NCBI GenBank assembly: GCA_046327715.1
Contig: JAXLXY010000008.1
Coordinates: forward strand, 1-64,000
Length of the DNA stretch: 64,000 nucleotides
Direction of reading: 5' to 3'
DNA from: JADJOM01 sp046327715
Lineage (GTDB): Bacteria > Gemmatimonadota > Gemmatimonadetes > Gemmatimonadales > GWC2-71-9
Made by a program: the position numbers and the translations under genes. Below, one piece after another: positions 7,926 through 20,078 of this stretch; position 1 is the stretch's first letter; each line of letters opens with the position of its first letter. The notes below the pieces were generated by a model. That model was not told the origin of the DNA. It searched no databases and saw nothing but the letters and a program-made list of their open reading frames with translations.

Positions 7926-8009
7926 CTTCCCTCTTCCCTCTTCCCTCTTCCCTCTTCCCTTTTCCCGCTTCCCGCTTCCCGCTTCCCGTTTCCCGCTTCC
8001 CACTTCCCG
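7926..8009 (-). repeat. Twelve heptamer repeats (GGGAAGN) downstream of rarA, G-quadruplex-capable
   Basis: Exactly twelve 7-bp units (plus strand CTTCCCT or CTTCCCG variants) occupy 84 bp. In the rarA sense direction this is GGG every seven bases with 4-nt gaps, which satisfies the usual G3-N(1-7) quadruplex rule many times over. The array starts 5 nt past the rarA stop codon. Confidence 0.9.
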
Positions 8010-8014
8010 CACTC

Positions 8015-9322
8015 CTACTCGCGGCCCGTCTCCGGCCTCTGCTTCGCCCACCACTCCAGCCGCTCCCGGATCCGCTTCTCGAACCCCATCTCCCCCGGCT
8101 GGTAGAAGGCGCTTCCCTTGAGCTTCTCGGGCAGGTAGTCCTGCGGCACATACCCGGTGGGCGCGTCGTGGGCGTACTGGTAGCCCGTGCCGTAGCCGAG
8201 CTCCTTCATGAGGCTGGTGGGTGCGTTGCGGATGTGCAGCGGCACCGGCTCCGCCGGCGTGCGCCGCGCCGCCTCCAGCGCCGCCTTGAGGGCCAGCATG
8301 CTGCGGTTGGACTTGGGCGCCGTGGCCAGGTAGATGGTCATCTCCGCCAGGGGGAGGTACCCCTCCGGCGGGCCCAGCATGTGGTAGGCCTCGCGCGCCG
8401 CCACCGCCAGCTTGAGCGCCTCGGGATCGGCCAGGCCGATGTCCTCCGCCGCCATGGCAATCGCCCGGCGGAAGAGGGTCATCGGGTCCTCCCCGCCCTC
8501 CAGCATCCGCGCCATCCAGTAGAGCGCCCCCTGCGGGTCGCTGCCCCGCAGCGACTTGTGGTAGGCCGAGAGCATGTTGAAGTGCTCTTCGCCGCTCTTG
8601 TCGTAGGCCGGGACCCGCCGGCCGAGGGCCTGGACGATCCGCTCGGCCGTGAGCGTACCGCGCGGCCCCGCCAGCCGGGCGGCGTTCTCGAGCACGGTGA
8701 GCGCCCGCCGCGCGTCGCCGTCGGACTGCTCCGCCAGCAGGTCGAGGGCGCCGTCCTCCACCACCAGGTCCAGGTACCCGAGGCCCCGGTCGCGGTCGGC
8801 CACGGCCCGCTCCATCAGGCCACGGATCGCGGCGGGGGTGAGGGCCGCGAGCACGTACACCTGGCAGCGGGAGAGCAGCGCCCCGTTGAGCGCAAAGCTC
8901 GGATTCTCGGTGGTGGCGCCGATCAGGGTGACGGTGCCCCGCTCCACGTGGGGCAGGAAGGCATCCTGCTGGGCCCGGTTGAAGCGGTGGATCTCGTCGC
9001 AGAAGAGCACCGTGCCGCGGCCCAGCACCCGCCGCTGCTCCGCCTCGCGCACGATTTCCTTGACCCGCGGCACGCCGTCGAGCACCGCGGAGAGCTCCAC
9101 GAACTCCCGGTCGGTGTGCCGCGCGATCAGGCGCGCGATGGTGGTCTTGCCGGTGCCCGGGGGGCCCCAGAGGATGCAGCTCCCCACGTCGCCCCGGCGG
9201 ATCGCGTCGCCCAGTGCCCGGCCCGGCGCGAGCAGCCCCTCCTGCCCCACGCACTCCTCGAGTGCGGCGGGGCGCATCCGGGCGGCCAGCGGCTCGGGCA
9301 GGGAGAAGAGGGAGGAGGACAT
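8015..9322 (-). CDS. rarA: Replication-associated recombination protein RarA (MgsA)
   Basis: A 435-residue AAA+ ATPase related to clamp loaders that acts at stalled replication forks. The Walker A motif GPPGTGKTT is near residues 53-61, Walker B is DEIH, and sensor 1 is GATTENPSFALNGALLSRC. The C-terminal tetramerisation domain includes KSNRSMLALKAALE. Length and architecture are standard. It begins 16 nt after the ZIP transporter stop at the end of the recA-side minus-strand run. Its 3' end carries the heptamer array. Confidence 0.95.
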   Translation of the reverse strand: MSSSLFSLPEPLAARMRPAALEECVGQEGLLAPGRALGDAIRRGDVGSCILWGPPGTGKTTIARLIARHTDREFVELSAVLDGVPRVKEIVREAEQRRVLGRGTVLFCDEIHRFNRAQQDAFLPHVERGTVTLIGATTENPSFALNGALLSRCQVYVLAALTPAAIRGLMERAVADRDRGLGYLDLVVEDGALDLLAEQSDGDARRALTVLENAARLAGPRGTLTAERIVQALGRRVPAYDKSGEEHFNMLSAYHKSLRGSDPQGALYWMARMLEGGEDPMTLFRRAIAMAAEDIGLADPEALKLAVAAREAYHMLGPPEGYLPLAEMTIYLATAPKSNRSMLALKAALEAARRTPAEPVPLHIRNAPTSLMKELGYGTGYQYAHDAPTGYVPQDYLPEKLKGSAFYQPGEMGFEKRIRERLEWWAKQRPETGRE

Positions 9323-9338
9323 CGGCGCCCCGCGCGGC

Positions 9339-10055
9339 CTAGTGGCCGCCCGCCTCGACCAGCAGCCGGGTGATGACGAAGGCGGCGGTGCCGCCGAAGA
9401 ACGCCACCGGCATGGCCCAGCCGCGGCGGGCCTGGAACTCGGGCACCAGGTTGGAGGCCGCGACGTAGAGCGTCACCCCCGCCGAGATCGCCAGCCCGTG
9501 CGCCACCAGCGGCCCGCTCACCTCGGTGAGCAGCACCCCGGCCACCGTGGCCACGCCGAGCAGCGCCGAGGCGCCCAGCGCGCGGCCGGCGCCCTGGCCC
9601 CCGGCCAGCATCACGCTCGCCATGGCCACGCCCTCGGGGAGCTTGTGCAGGAACACCGCGAGGAAGAGCAGCAGCCCGAGCGAGCCCGAGACCAGGAAGC
9701 CGCTCGCGATGGCCACCCCGTCGAAGAACGTGTGCAGCAGCAGGCCGGCCAGCGCGGTGAGCCCCTGCCGCGGGCTGATGGCGTGGGTCTCCTCGCCGAA
9801 GTGGAAGTGCGGCACCAGCACGTGCTGCGCCAGGTGCACCGCGAGGTAGCCGAGCAGGATGTAGAACGGCGCGGACGGGTCGCGGGCGATCGCCTCCGGC
9901 GCCACCTCGAGCAGCGCCACGCTCAGCATGAACCCCGCCCCGAAGGCCAGCGCCATCTCGATCGCCACCAGGCTCTTCCGCTCGTGGCGCACCACCGCGT
10001 AGCCGCCGGCGAGGTTGCCGAGGGCGGCCACCAGCGCGAAGACCAGCGCGTTCAC
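9339..10055 (-). CDS. ZIP family metal transporter
   Basis: A 238-residue membrane protein with about eight hydrophobic segments. The ZIP metal-site motifs are present: HTFFDGVAIASG in TM4 and HKLPEGVAMAS in TM5, with a histidine-containing loop (HFHFGEETH) before TM4. It probably imports a divalent cation such as zinc; the metal is not determinable here. GTG 10055 was chosen because it overlaps the cca stop in a GTGA junction, implying translational coupling. Confidence 0.9.
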   Translation of the reverse strand: MNALVFALVAALGNLAGGYAVVRHERKSLVAIEMALAFGAGFMLSVALLEVAPEAIARDPSAPFYILLGYLAVHLAQHVLVPHFHFGEETHAISPRQGLTALAGLLLHTFFDGVAIASGFLVSGSLGLLLFLAVFLHKLPEGVAMASVMLAGGQGAGRALGASALLGVATVAGVLLTEVSGPLVAHGLAISAGVTLYVAASNLVPEFQARRGWAMPVAFFGGTAAFVITRLLVEAGGH

Positions 10056-11338
10056 CGCGCGCTCCGCGCGCGCGCCAGCAGGGCGTCGCGGGTGTTCTGG
10101 CTGGGGTCGTCGACCACGACGGCGAGCAGCCGGTCGAGCAGGGCGCCCATCTCCGGACCGGCCGGGACCCCGATCTCGCGGAGGTCGAGCCCGGTCACGG
10201 CGAGCTGCTTCCGGGTGAGCGGGTCGCCCCGTTCCCGGATGCCGCGCATCGCCGGCTCCCAGGGCGGCGGGGCACCGTGCCGCAGCCGCCACAGCATCGA
10301 CAGGTCCTCGGCCGCGTCGCCCACCGCCGCCATCCAGCGGCGCACCTCGACCATGCCGCTCCCCGCCGGCTCCAGCGGCCCGGTGACCATCGCGGTGGCC
10401 CGGGCGATCTCCGCGTTCGACGCCTTGAGCCGGACCAGCACGGCCACCGGGTCCAGGCAGAGCAGCGTGGTGAGCAGCACCGGGTCCCGCGGCAGCTCGG
10501 CGTTGCCGGTGGCGCCGAAGCCGCCCAGCGCGGCGGCCCGGTCGGGCAGGCGGCCCACCGTCACCAGCCGGTGCACCAGCGGTGAGCCGCTCGGCGACAC
10601 CGACGGCGTGGGCGCGGTGGGCGGGTGGTCGAGCAGCTCCGGCAGCCACACCGCGGCGGCGCCGCTCGACAGCCACAGCTCGAGCAGCCGCGGCAGGGAC
10701 CGCGCCGTGCGGAGCCCCTTGAACCACTCCTCCCGCACCCGCTCCGCCGAGAGCCGGTCGAGCCCCCCGACCGCCGCGAGCAGCGCCGCCCAGGTGTCGG
10801 GCTCGAGCGCGAAGTCGAACCGGGCCGCGAAGCGCAGCGCCCGCAACACCCGTAGGTAGTCCTCGTGGAACCGCTGCGCCGGGTCGCCGACGGCGCGGAT
10901 GAGGCGGGCCCCGAGGTCCACGGCCCCGTAGAACGGGTCGCGCCACTCGTGCCGCAGCGGGTGGTAGGCGATCGCGTTGATGGTGAAGTCGCGCCGGGCG
11001 AGGTCGTCGTCGAGCGAGGCGCCGTACGCCACCACCGCGTGGCGCCCGTCGGTCTGCACGTCCTTCCGGAAGGTGGTCACCTCGTGATACCGCCGCCGGG
11101 TCTTCACCGCCACCGTCCCGAAGCGCTCCCCCACCGGCACGGTGTGGCGGAACAGCTTCTGCACCACGTCGGGCGTGGCGGCGGTGGCGATGTCGAAGTC
11201 GGAGTTGGGCTCGCCCAGCAGGGTGTCACGCACCGCCCCGCCCACGCACCACGCCTCGTAGCCGCCCTGCTCCAGCAGCTGGGCGATCTCGAGCACGTCC
11301 TCGGGGATGTCGAGCCGGGCGGGGAACGGCATGGTCAC
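10052..11338 (-). CDS. cca: CCA-adding tRNA nucleotidyltransferase / poly(A) polymerase family protein
   Basis: A 428-residue class II nucleotidyltransferase that adds or repairs the 3' CCA end of tRNAs. The active-site signature GGAVRDTLLG with DFDIAT (carboxylates of the Nt domain) is near residues 33-55, followed by RRDFTINAIAY and the tRNA-binding helical region with RFAARFDF. GTG 11338 overlaps the asparaginase stop as GTGA; ATG 11332 two codons later is the alternative. A poly(A) polymerase role cannot be separated from CCA addition by sequence alone. Confidence 0.9.
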   Translation of the reverse strand: MTMPFPARLDIPEDVLEIAQLLEQGGYEAWCVGGAVRDTLLGEPNSDFDIATAATPDVVQKLFRHTVPVGERFGTVAVKTRRRYHEVTTFRKDVQTDGRHAVVAYGASLDDDLARRDFTINAIAYHPLRHEWRDPFYGAVDLGARLIRAVGDPAQRFHEDYLRVLRALRFAARFDFALEPDTWAALLAAVGGLDRLSAERVREEWFKGLRTARSLPRLLELWLSSGAAAVWLPELLDHPPTAPTPSVSPSGSPLVHRLVTVGRLPDRAAALGGFGATGNAELPRDPVLLTTLLCLDPVAVLVRLKASNAEIARATAMVTGPLEPAGSGMVEVRRWMAAVGDAAEDLSMLWRLRHGAPPPWEPAMRGIRERGDPLTRKQLAVTGLDLREIGVPAGPEMGALLDRLLAVVVDDPSQNTRDALLARARSAR

Positions 11339-12285
11339 GCCCCCGCGCCGTAGGGGACGCCGGCCGCGAGCGCCAGCACGAGCTCCAGCCGCGCCTGGGC
11401 CAGGGTGCGCGGCCCCGCGGGCACCGCGCCCAGCCGCACCACCGTCGCGCCCCCCCCGGGAAAGGCGTACACCGGGCTCACCTCACCGTGGAGGCACCGG
11501 CTGCCCAGCACCACCGGCTTCCCCTCCGCGATCCAGCGGCCGATCGCCGGCAGCGCCCCCGGCGGCAGGTTGCCGCTGCCGAAGGCGCCGAGCACCACGC
11601 CGTCGTGCGCGGGGCGGAGCAGGTCGAGCACTTCCCCGTGGTCGCCCAGGGTGAGCGGCACCAGCGCCACCCGCGGGCCCAGCCCGTCCGGTGCCAGCGG
11701 CGTCCGGGGAGCGGCGGGGACGTGGTAGGACACCCGTCCCTCCGCCACCGTACCGATCGGCGCACCGTGCGGTGCCGCGAAGGCGTCGAGCGCGGTGGCC
11801 TCGACCTTGGCCACGGTGCGGCCGTCGAAGATCTTCCCGGCGAACACCACCATCGCCCCGCGGCCGCGGCTGGCGGGATCGGCGGCCACCCGGGCGGCGT
11901 CGCTCAGGTTGCGGGGCCCGTCCCAGCCCGGCTCGCTCGAGGTGCGCATGGCGCCGGTGAGCACCACCGGCACCGCCGGGTCCAGCGTCCGCCCCAGCAG
12001 GTAGGCCGTCTCCTCGAGGGTGTCGGTGCCGTGGGTGACCACGATGCCCTGCGCCGCCCCGCCCCGCTGCACCGCCTCGACCCGGCAGCGCAGCTCCCAC
12101 AGGCGGTCGGGACCGAGGTGGCAGGCGGGGTAGCGCCCCCAGTCCTCCACCGTGAACGGCGCGATGGCGGGCAGCTCGGGCGCCAGCGCCACCAGCGCGG
12201 CGCCATCGTGCGCCGGCACGTTGCCGCCGGCCGCCGCGTCGCGCTGCATGGAGATGGTACCGCCGGTGAAGAGCAGGTGGATCAT
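11335..12285 (-). CDS. Asparaginase/glutaminase family protein
   Basis: A 316-residue member of the L-asparaginase family, which hydrolyses asparagine to aspartate and ammonia. Both catalytic threonine motifs are visible: TGGTI near residues 8-12 and THGTDTLEETAY near 80. ATG 12285 starts 1 nt after the SDR stop; GTG 12303 would overlap the SDR by 17 nt. No signal peptide is evident, so it is probably cytoplasmic (type I-like). Genes on both sides overlap or abut it, placing it in the alaS-side operon. Confidence 0.87.
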   Translation of the reverse strand: MIHLLFTGGTISMQRDAAAGGNVPAHDGAALVALAPELPAIAPFTVEDWGRYPACHLGPDRLWELRCRVEAVQRGGAAQGIVVTHGTDTLEETAYLLGRTLDPAVPVVLTGAMRTSSEPGWDGPRNLSDAARVAADPASRGRGAMVVFAGKIFDGRTVAKVEATALDAFAAPHGAPIGTVAEGRVSYHVPAAPRTPLAPDGLGPRVALVPLTLGDHGEVLDLLRPAHDGVVLGAFGSGNLPPGALPAIGRWIAEGKPVVLGSRCLHGEVSPVYAFPGGGATVVRLGAVPAGPRTLAQARLELVLALAAGVPYGAGA

Positions 12286-12286
12286 G

Positions 12287-13039
12287 CTACCCGCACAGGA
12301 CACTGCCGCCGTTGACGTTCAGCACCTCGCCGGTGACGTGGCGGGCCAGGTCGCTGCACAGGAACGCCACCGGGCCGGCGACGTCCTCGGGGCTGGCCAC
12401 CCGGCGCAGCGGGATGCCCGCCTCGATCCGCGCCCGGCCGCCGTCGGCGAACGCCGGCCAGCACATCTCGGTGTCCACCCATCCGGGCGCCACGCAGTTC
12501 ACCGTGATGTCGGGGGCCGCCTCCACGCACAGCGACTTGACCAGGGCGATCATCGCGCCCTTGGTGGCGGCGTAGTCGGCGTGGTAGGCCTCGCCCCGCT
12601 GGCCCGCGGTGCTGCCGATGAGCACCACCCGCCCGGGCGTGCGCAGGCGCCGCAGCGCGGCGCGCGTGGTGTAGAAGATGGCGTCGAGGTTGGCCCGCAT
12701 GGTGCCCACCCAGCGCCCGTCCGGCATCTCGGCCAGCGGCAGGTCCTCGGCCGGCCAGATGCCGGCGTTCCCCACGAAGCAGTCGAGCCCGCCCAGCGCC
12801 GACGCCGCCTCCCCGACCAGCCGGTCGGCCACCGCGGGATCGCCCAGGTCGCCGAGGCCGACCCACGCCTGGCGGCCCAGGGTGCGGATCTCCGCCGCCA
12901 CGGCGTCGGCGTCGGCACGGCGGGAGAGGCAGGTGATCCCCACGTCGGCGCCGGCCCGCGCCAGCAGCAGCGCCACCGCGCGGCCGATCCCGCGCGACCC
13001 GCCGGTGACCAGCGCCGCCTTGCCCGCGAGCGAGATCAT
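12287..13039 (-). CDS. Short-chain dehydrogenase/reductase (FabG-like)
   Basis: A 250-residue classical SDR. The NAD(P) motif TGGSRGIG is near residues 12-19, the NAG motif is in GNAGIWPAED, and the catalytic Ser (GSTAG), Tyr and Lys (YAATK) are in place. The C-terminus ends GEVLNVNGG as in 3-oxoacyl-ACP reductases. The specific substrate is unknown; 3-oxoacyl reduction is the family default. The ATG overlaps the upstream phosphatase stop by 4 nt (ATGA). Confidence 0.85.
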   Translation of the reverse strand: MISLAGKAALVTGGSRGIGRAVALLLARAGADVGITCLSRRADADAVAAEIRTLGRQAWVGLGDLGDPAVADRLVGEAASALGGLDCFVGNAGIWPAEDLPLAEMPDGRWVGTMRANLDAIFYTTRAALRRLRTPGRVVLIGSTAGQRGEAYHADYAATKGAMIALVKSLCVEAAPDITVNCVAPGWVDTEMCWPAFADGGRARIEAGIPLRRVASPEDVAGPVAFLCSDLARHVTGEVLNVNGGSVLCG

Positions 13040-13812
13040 GGACGATCCTCCCCCTGGCTGGTGCCGAACAGCGCCCGCACCCGGTCCACCAGCGAGAAGC
13101 GCCAGGTGAGCGGCGCCACCGGCTCGGTGGGCCGGTCGTCGAGGATCGCCCGGGGGTTGCGCACCAGCAGCAGGTCGGCCTGCATGCGCCCCTCGTGCGC
13201 CACCAGCTCGTCCCACGCCCCGCGCAGCGACCGGTCGTCGCCGTGGTTGTCGCCGGCGGCGATGTCGGCGAGGCCCTCCGCCACCAGCTCCCGCGCCCGG
13301 TCGCCGCGGGGACGGTTGGAGAGCAGCGTCGGGCCGTCCACCTGCAGCAGCGATCCCAGCGACTTCCACCGCCGCGCCAGGTCGATGTGGCAGCACTTGT
13401 AGCGCTCCGGGTGCGCCAGCACCGGCACCAGCCCCACCGCCACCACCAGCGCCAGCGCGTGCTCCACCGTCTGGGCCGCTACCATGCGGGGAAATTCCAC
13501 CAGGATGTAGCGGCTGCCGTTGAGGGTCACCCGGCGCTCGGCGGCGATCACGGGATCGAGCGGGCGGTCGAGCATCACCTCCGCGCCGCGGTACAGCCGA
13601 ACGGTGTCCGGCGCCGCCGCGGTGAGCGCGGCAAAGGCGCGGTCATGAGACGGGGGGGCGCCCTGCCCAGCCTGGCTGGCCAGCAGGTGCGGAGTGAGCG
13701 CGAGGTCGGTGAGGCCCTGCGCGGCCAGCCGATGCAGCACCGCCACCGACTGCTCCACGCTCTTCGAGCCGTCATCAACCCCGGGAAGCAGGTGGCTGTG
13801 GAGGTCGATCAC
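13036..13812 (-). CDS. CpsB/CapC-type PHP-domain tyrosine phosphatase
   Basis: A 258-residue PHP metallophosphatase like CpsB/YwqE, which dephosphorylates tyrosine kinases that control capsule assembly. Metal-ligand motifs are DLHSHLLPGVDDG at the N-terminus, TPHL near 41, a GAEVM glutamate, AHPER, and AGDNHG near the C-terminus (usually SDAHG, so slightly variant). The cognate kinase is not in the window, but sugar-nucleotide genes lie at both ends. ATG 13812 directly follows the stop of the 104-residue gene. Confidence 0.85.
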   Translation of the reverse strand: MIDLHSHLLPGVDDGSKSVEQSVAVLHRLAAQGLTDLALTPHLLASQAGQGAPPSHDRAFAALTAAAPDTVRLYRGAEVMLDRPLDPVIAAERRVTLNGSRYILVEFPRMVAAQTVEHALALVVAVGLVPVLAHPERYKCCHIDLARRWKSLGSLLQVDGPTLLSNRPRGDRARELVAEGLADIAAGDNHGDDRSLRGAWDELVAHEGRMQADLLLVRNPRAILDDRPTEPVAPLTWRFSLVDRVRALFGTSQGEDRP

Positions 13813-14123
13813 TCAGACGATCCGCTCGGCGGCGAGCAGCCCCTCGGCAAACGCGCCGAGCCGCTCCGGCGCCTGCTCGGCCTGGGCCAGCAGCGCCAGG
13901 GTGATTAGCGCATCGGCCGCCAGCAGGTCGAGCGCGATGGCGCGGTCGCCGGGATGCTCCTCCACGATCGCGAGCACCCGTTCGGCGGCGAGCGCCAGGC
14001 GCTCCGGGGCACCCTCGCCCTCGGAGACCTCGGCCGCGCGCTCCAGCACCCGCGCGCACAGCCGCTCCGGGCCCCCGGCCGTGCGGGCCGCCAGCCACTG
14101 CTCCGCGCCCAGCGGGGTGGCGC

Positions 14124-14127
<4 letters not shown>
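13813..14127 (-). CDS. Small helical protein of unknown function
   Basis: A 104-residue acidic, alanine/leucine/glutamate-rich protein, predicted all-helical, with no recognisable family motif, signal peptide or membrane segment. Its ATG overlaps the alaS stop by 4 nt (ATGA) and its stop abuts the PHP phosphatase start, so it is almost certainly translated as part of this operon. It could be a small partner of the phosphatase; that is speculation from position only. Confidence 0.7.
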
Positions 14128-16742
<2,615 letters not shown>

Positions 16743-16751
16743 AGACCGGGG

Positions 16752-16781
16752 AATATACCGGTCGGATGCACCTACGGCCAA
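16752..16781 (-). promoter_or_regulatory. Predicted alaS promoter
   Basis: In the 45-nt recX-alaS gap, TTGGCC (16776-16781) and TATATT (16752-16757) are separated by 18 nt on the minus strand. The -10 box ends 9 nt from the alaS ATG, implying an almost leaderless mRNA. Confidence 0.55.
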
Positions 16782-16787
16782 GTCGCG

Positions 16788-17420
16788 TCAGGACTTACCG
16801 CGCAGGGCCCGGGTCACGATGTCGCTGACCCGGCTGCCGGTGAAGCCGCGCCGGGCCAGGTAGGCGAGCACCCGGCGCCGGCGGGTCTCGGGCGGGAGGG
16901 CCGCCAGCTGCCGCAGCCGCCGCTCGGCGAGCTCCCGCGCGATGGCCAGGGCGTCGTCCTGGTCGGGCCACTGCTCCGCCAGGGCGTGGTCGATCAGTTC
17001 CCGGCTCACGCCGAGGGCCAGCAGGTCCCGGCGGATCCGGGAGGGACCCCGCCCCCGGGCCGCGCGGGAGGCCACATACAGCCGGGCATAGGCGGCGTCG
17101 TCGAGCAGCCCCGCCCCCTGGGCCCGCGCCACGGCGTACTCCACCGCCGCGGGCGGGTGCCCCTTGAGCCGCAGGCGGCGCCGGAGCTCCGCCACCGCGA
17201 AACTCCGGAACTCGAGCGAGCGGAGCGCCGCCCGCCACGCCGCCTCCTCGTCGGCGGCCTGGCCGGCCAGCGCCTGCTGCTGGTCGTCCCAGTCCCCGCC
17301 GACCCGCAACCCGGCGCCGGCCGCCTCCTCGTGCACCGTGCAGAAGGGCCGGCCGTCCACCAGGACCCGGACCGCGCCGGGGCGGCGCGGGTCGGGCTCG
17401 AACCCCGTGATGCGTGCCAT
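16788..17420 (-). CDS. recX: Regulatory protein RecX
   Basis: A 210-residue RecX-family protein that limits RecA filament growth. It shows the tandem three-helix repeats with SFAVAELRRRLRLKGHPPAAVE and LLDDAAYARLYVASRAARGRGPSRIRRDLLALGVS. It has a longer N-terminal extension than E. coli RecX, as is common outside Proteobacteria. It lies 21 nt after recA in the same orientation, the usual recA-recX arrangement. Confidence 0.92.
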   Translation of the reverse strand: MARITGFEPDPRRPGAVRVLVDGRPFCTVHEEAAGAGLRVGGDWDDQQQALAGQAADEEAAWRAALRSLEFRSFAVAELRRRLRLKGHPPAAVEYAVARAQGAGLLDDAAYARLYVASRAARGRGPSRIRRDLLALGVSRELIDHALAEQWPDQDDALAIARELAERRLRQLAALPPETRRRRVLAYLARRGFTGSRVSDIVTRALRGKS

Positions 17421-17441
17421 GCGATGGGCCGGCGGGCCGGC

Positions 17442-18494
<1,053 letters not shown>

Positions 18495-18550
18495 TTGGGT
18501 GCTCCATAGTGTTTTTGTGATTGACTTTGCGCCACAACTGTACACCGACG

Positions 18551-18579
18551 AATCTACAACCGAATATCATCCGAAGCAA
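18551..18579 (-). promoter_or_regulatory. Predicted recA promoter
   Basis: On the minus strand TTGCTT (18574-18579) and TAGATT (18551-18556) are separated by 17 nt in an AT-enriched segment. An imperfect dyad TGTA-N12-TACA overlaps the -10 region and could be an operator, but its spacing matches no LexA box I know. Confidence 0.6.
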
Positions 18580-18617
18580 TAGTCTCTTGGTGGAGTATTT
18601 TCATCCACTACAACACC

Positions 18618-19013
18618 TCACCAGATCCGCCAGGCATCCGGCAGGTGCACCACCGCCGGCCCCCGCGCCCGCCCCCACCGCACCTCCACCACGTCGAACC
18701 GATAGCCGTCCCCCGCCCGCCCGTGCCGCAGCCGCCATACCTCCGCCAGCCGGGCGAGCACCCGCCGCTTGCGCCAGCCGATCGCCTCCACGCCGGCCCC
18801 GAAGCCGTGACCCTGGCGGGTCTTCACCTCGACGAACGCCACCAGTGCCCCCTGCCGCACCACCAGGTCGAGGTCGTTGTGCCCCACCCGGAACCGGTGG
18901 GCCTCCACCTGCCACCCCGCCTCGCGGAAGTACCGCATCGCCTCGGCCTCGCCGAGCAGTCCCAGCCGGTGGCGCGGGTCGTGACAATCGTCGGGAGAAA
19001 GCGCGCGCGGCAT
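18618..19013 (-). CDS. yraN: YraN/UPF0102 family nuclease-fold protein
   Basis: A 131-residue member of UPF0102, a small restriction-endonuclease-like fold of unclear role. The fold's DLDLVV...VAFVEVKTRQGHGFG residues are visible near 48-70, with the acidic and E-x-K positions intact. ATG 19013 lies inside a perfect 15-bp stem, and the loop of that stem contains TATACT 8 nt before the ATG. There is no Shine-Dalgarno sequence, so leaderless translation is plausible. It is often found near recombination or rnhB genes; here it sits between recA and phhA. Confidence 0.85.
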   Translation of the reverse strand: MPRALSPDDCHDPRHRLGLLGEAEAMRYFREAGWQVEAHRFRVGHNDLDLVVRQGALVAFVEVKTRQGHGFGAGVEAIGWRKRRVLARLAEVWRLRHGRAGDGYRFDVVEVRWGRARGPAVVHLPDAWRIW

Positions 19014-19042
19014 CGGACCCGAGTATAGGGTCCGATGCCGCG
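19006..19042. terminator. Perfect 15-bp hairpin downstream of phhA, covering the yraN start
   Basis: CGCGGCATCGGACCC at 19006-19020 pairs perfectly with 19028-19042 around a 7-nt loop. It lies 54 bp past the phhA stop and contains the yraN start codon in one arm. It may terminate the tyrosine operon, regulate yraN, or both; there is no U-tract. Confidence 0.6.
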
Positions 19043-19096
19043 GGCGGGTGGTACCGAATGGCGCGGCGCGGTGCGCCGCGACGCGAGGGGGCGCGC

Positions 19097-20044
19097 CTAG
19101 CGGGCCGCGTCCAGGAAGCTCTTGAGGTCCACCTCGTTCACCTCCGGCTCCCCGGGCTGCAGATTGTCGAGCAGGCCGGCGTCGAGCCGCTTCTCGAGGT
19201 CGTGCACCAGGTAGAACAGGTGCTCGAAGTCCTCGATCACGAACAGCAGCGGCTGGTAGTGGTGGATCTCGAAGTACTGGTTGAGCATCCACTCCGTCTG
19301 GGCGGGCACCCGCTGCACCACCGGCGAGTCGACCGAGTGCTCCAGCTCCCCGTAGCTCGACAGGAGCCCGCTGCCGTAGGCGCGCACGTGGCCCGGCCCG
19401 ATGGGGATGCCGGGGCCCTCGCGCATCAGCCCGAACTCCACCGTGAACCAGAAGAACCGCGCCAGCCCCTTCACGTTGCTGGTGAGCACCCGGATCCGCT
19501 CCGCCTCGTCGCGGATCTCACCCGCCCGGCGGGCCGCCCGCTCGGCGAACTGGCCAAAGCGCACCAGCGCGTCGGCGAAGGCCCGGTCGGTGTGCATCGG
19601 GACGTGGCCGGCGATATCGTGGAAGATGTCCGGCTCGGGCAGGTAGTCGAGCGAGCTGCCGTCGCGCACGGTGATGGTGGTGGGGAACTCCCGCCGCTTG
19701 AGGCAGTCGAAGAACAGGTACGCCGGCACGTAGCCGCTCACCGGCTTGGCGCTGAACCCGGTGCGCGGCTCCAGGAAGCGGTTGATCTCATCACAGCGTG
19801 GCACGCCGTCCGGGTTGAGCCGCAGCGTCTCCACCCCCTCGAGGAAGCGGGGGTTGGCGTAGCGTTCCCACCGGGGCCGCATCCGCGCCAGCAGGCGGCT
19901 CCAGGTCCGGTGGTTCTCCTCGCTGTAGAGCTCGTAGGGCTGCGTGATGTAGAGCTGCCCGCTCGCCTGCGCGTGCTCGATGAACGGCGCCCGGGTCGTG
20001 GTGAGGCCCGGGGCGATCCCGTCGAGGGTGAGGTCGGTCGTCAT
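19097..20044 (-). CDS. phhA: Phenylalanine 4-monooxygenase
   Basis: A 315-residue aromatic amino acid hydroxylase that converts phenylalanine to tyrosine with a pterin cofactor and Fe(II). The iron ligands are two histidines in FHDIAGHVPMH and the glutamate in FFWFTVEFGL. ATG 20044 has AGGA 6 nt upstream; an in-frame GTG two codons earlier is less likely. It lies 34 nt after fahA, the last gene of the tyrosine catabolic operon, and feeds phenylalanine into that pathway. Confidence 0.95.
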   Translation of the reverse strand: MTTDLTLDGIAPGLTTTRAPFIEHAQASGQLYITQPYELYSEENHRTWSRLLARMRPRWERYANPRFLEGVETLRLNPDGVPRCDEINRFLEPRTGFSAKPVSGYVPAYLFFDCLKRREFPTTITVRDGSSLDYLPEPDIFHDIAGHVPMHTDRAFADALVRFGQFAERAARRAGEIRDEAERIRVLTSNVKGLARFFWFTVEFGLMREGPGIPIGPGHVRAYGSGLLSSYGELEHSVDSPVVQRVPAQTEWMLNQYFEIHHYQPLLFVIEDFEHLFYLVHDLEKRLDAGLLDNLQPGEPEVNEVDLKSFLDAAR

Positions 20045-20078
20045 CGGCACTCCTGGTCTGGAGAGATCACTCGGTCCA

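Noticed and set aside
18495..18617. LexA operator upstream of recA
   Set aside because: No match to the E. coli, Gram-positive or alphaproteobacterial boxes; the TGTA-N12-TACA dyad is too weak to call.
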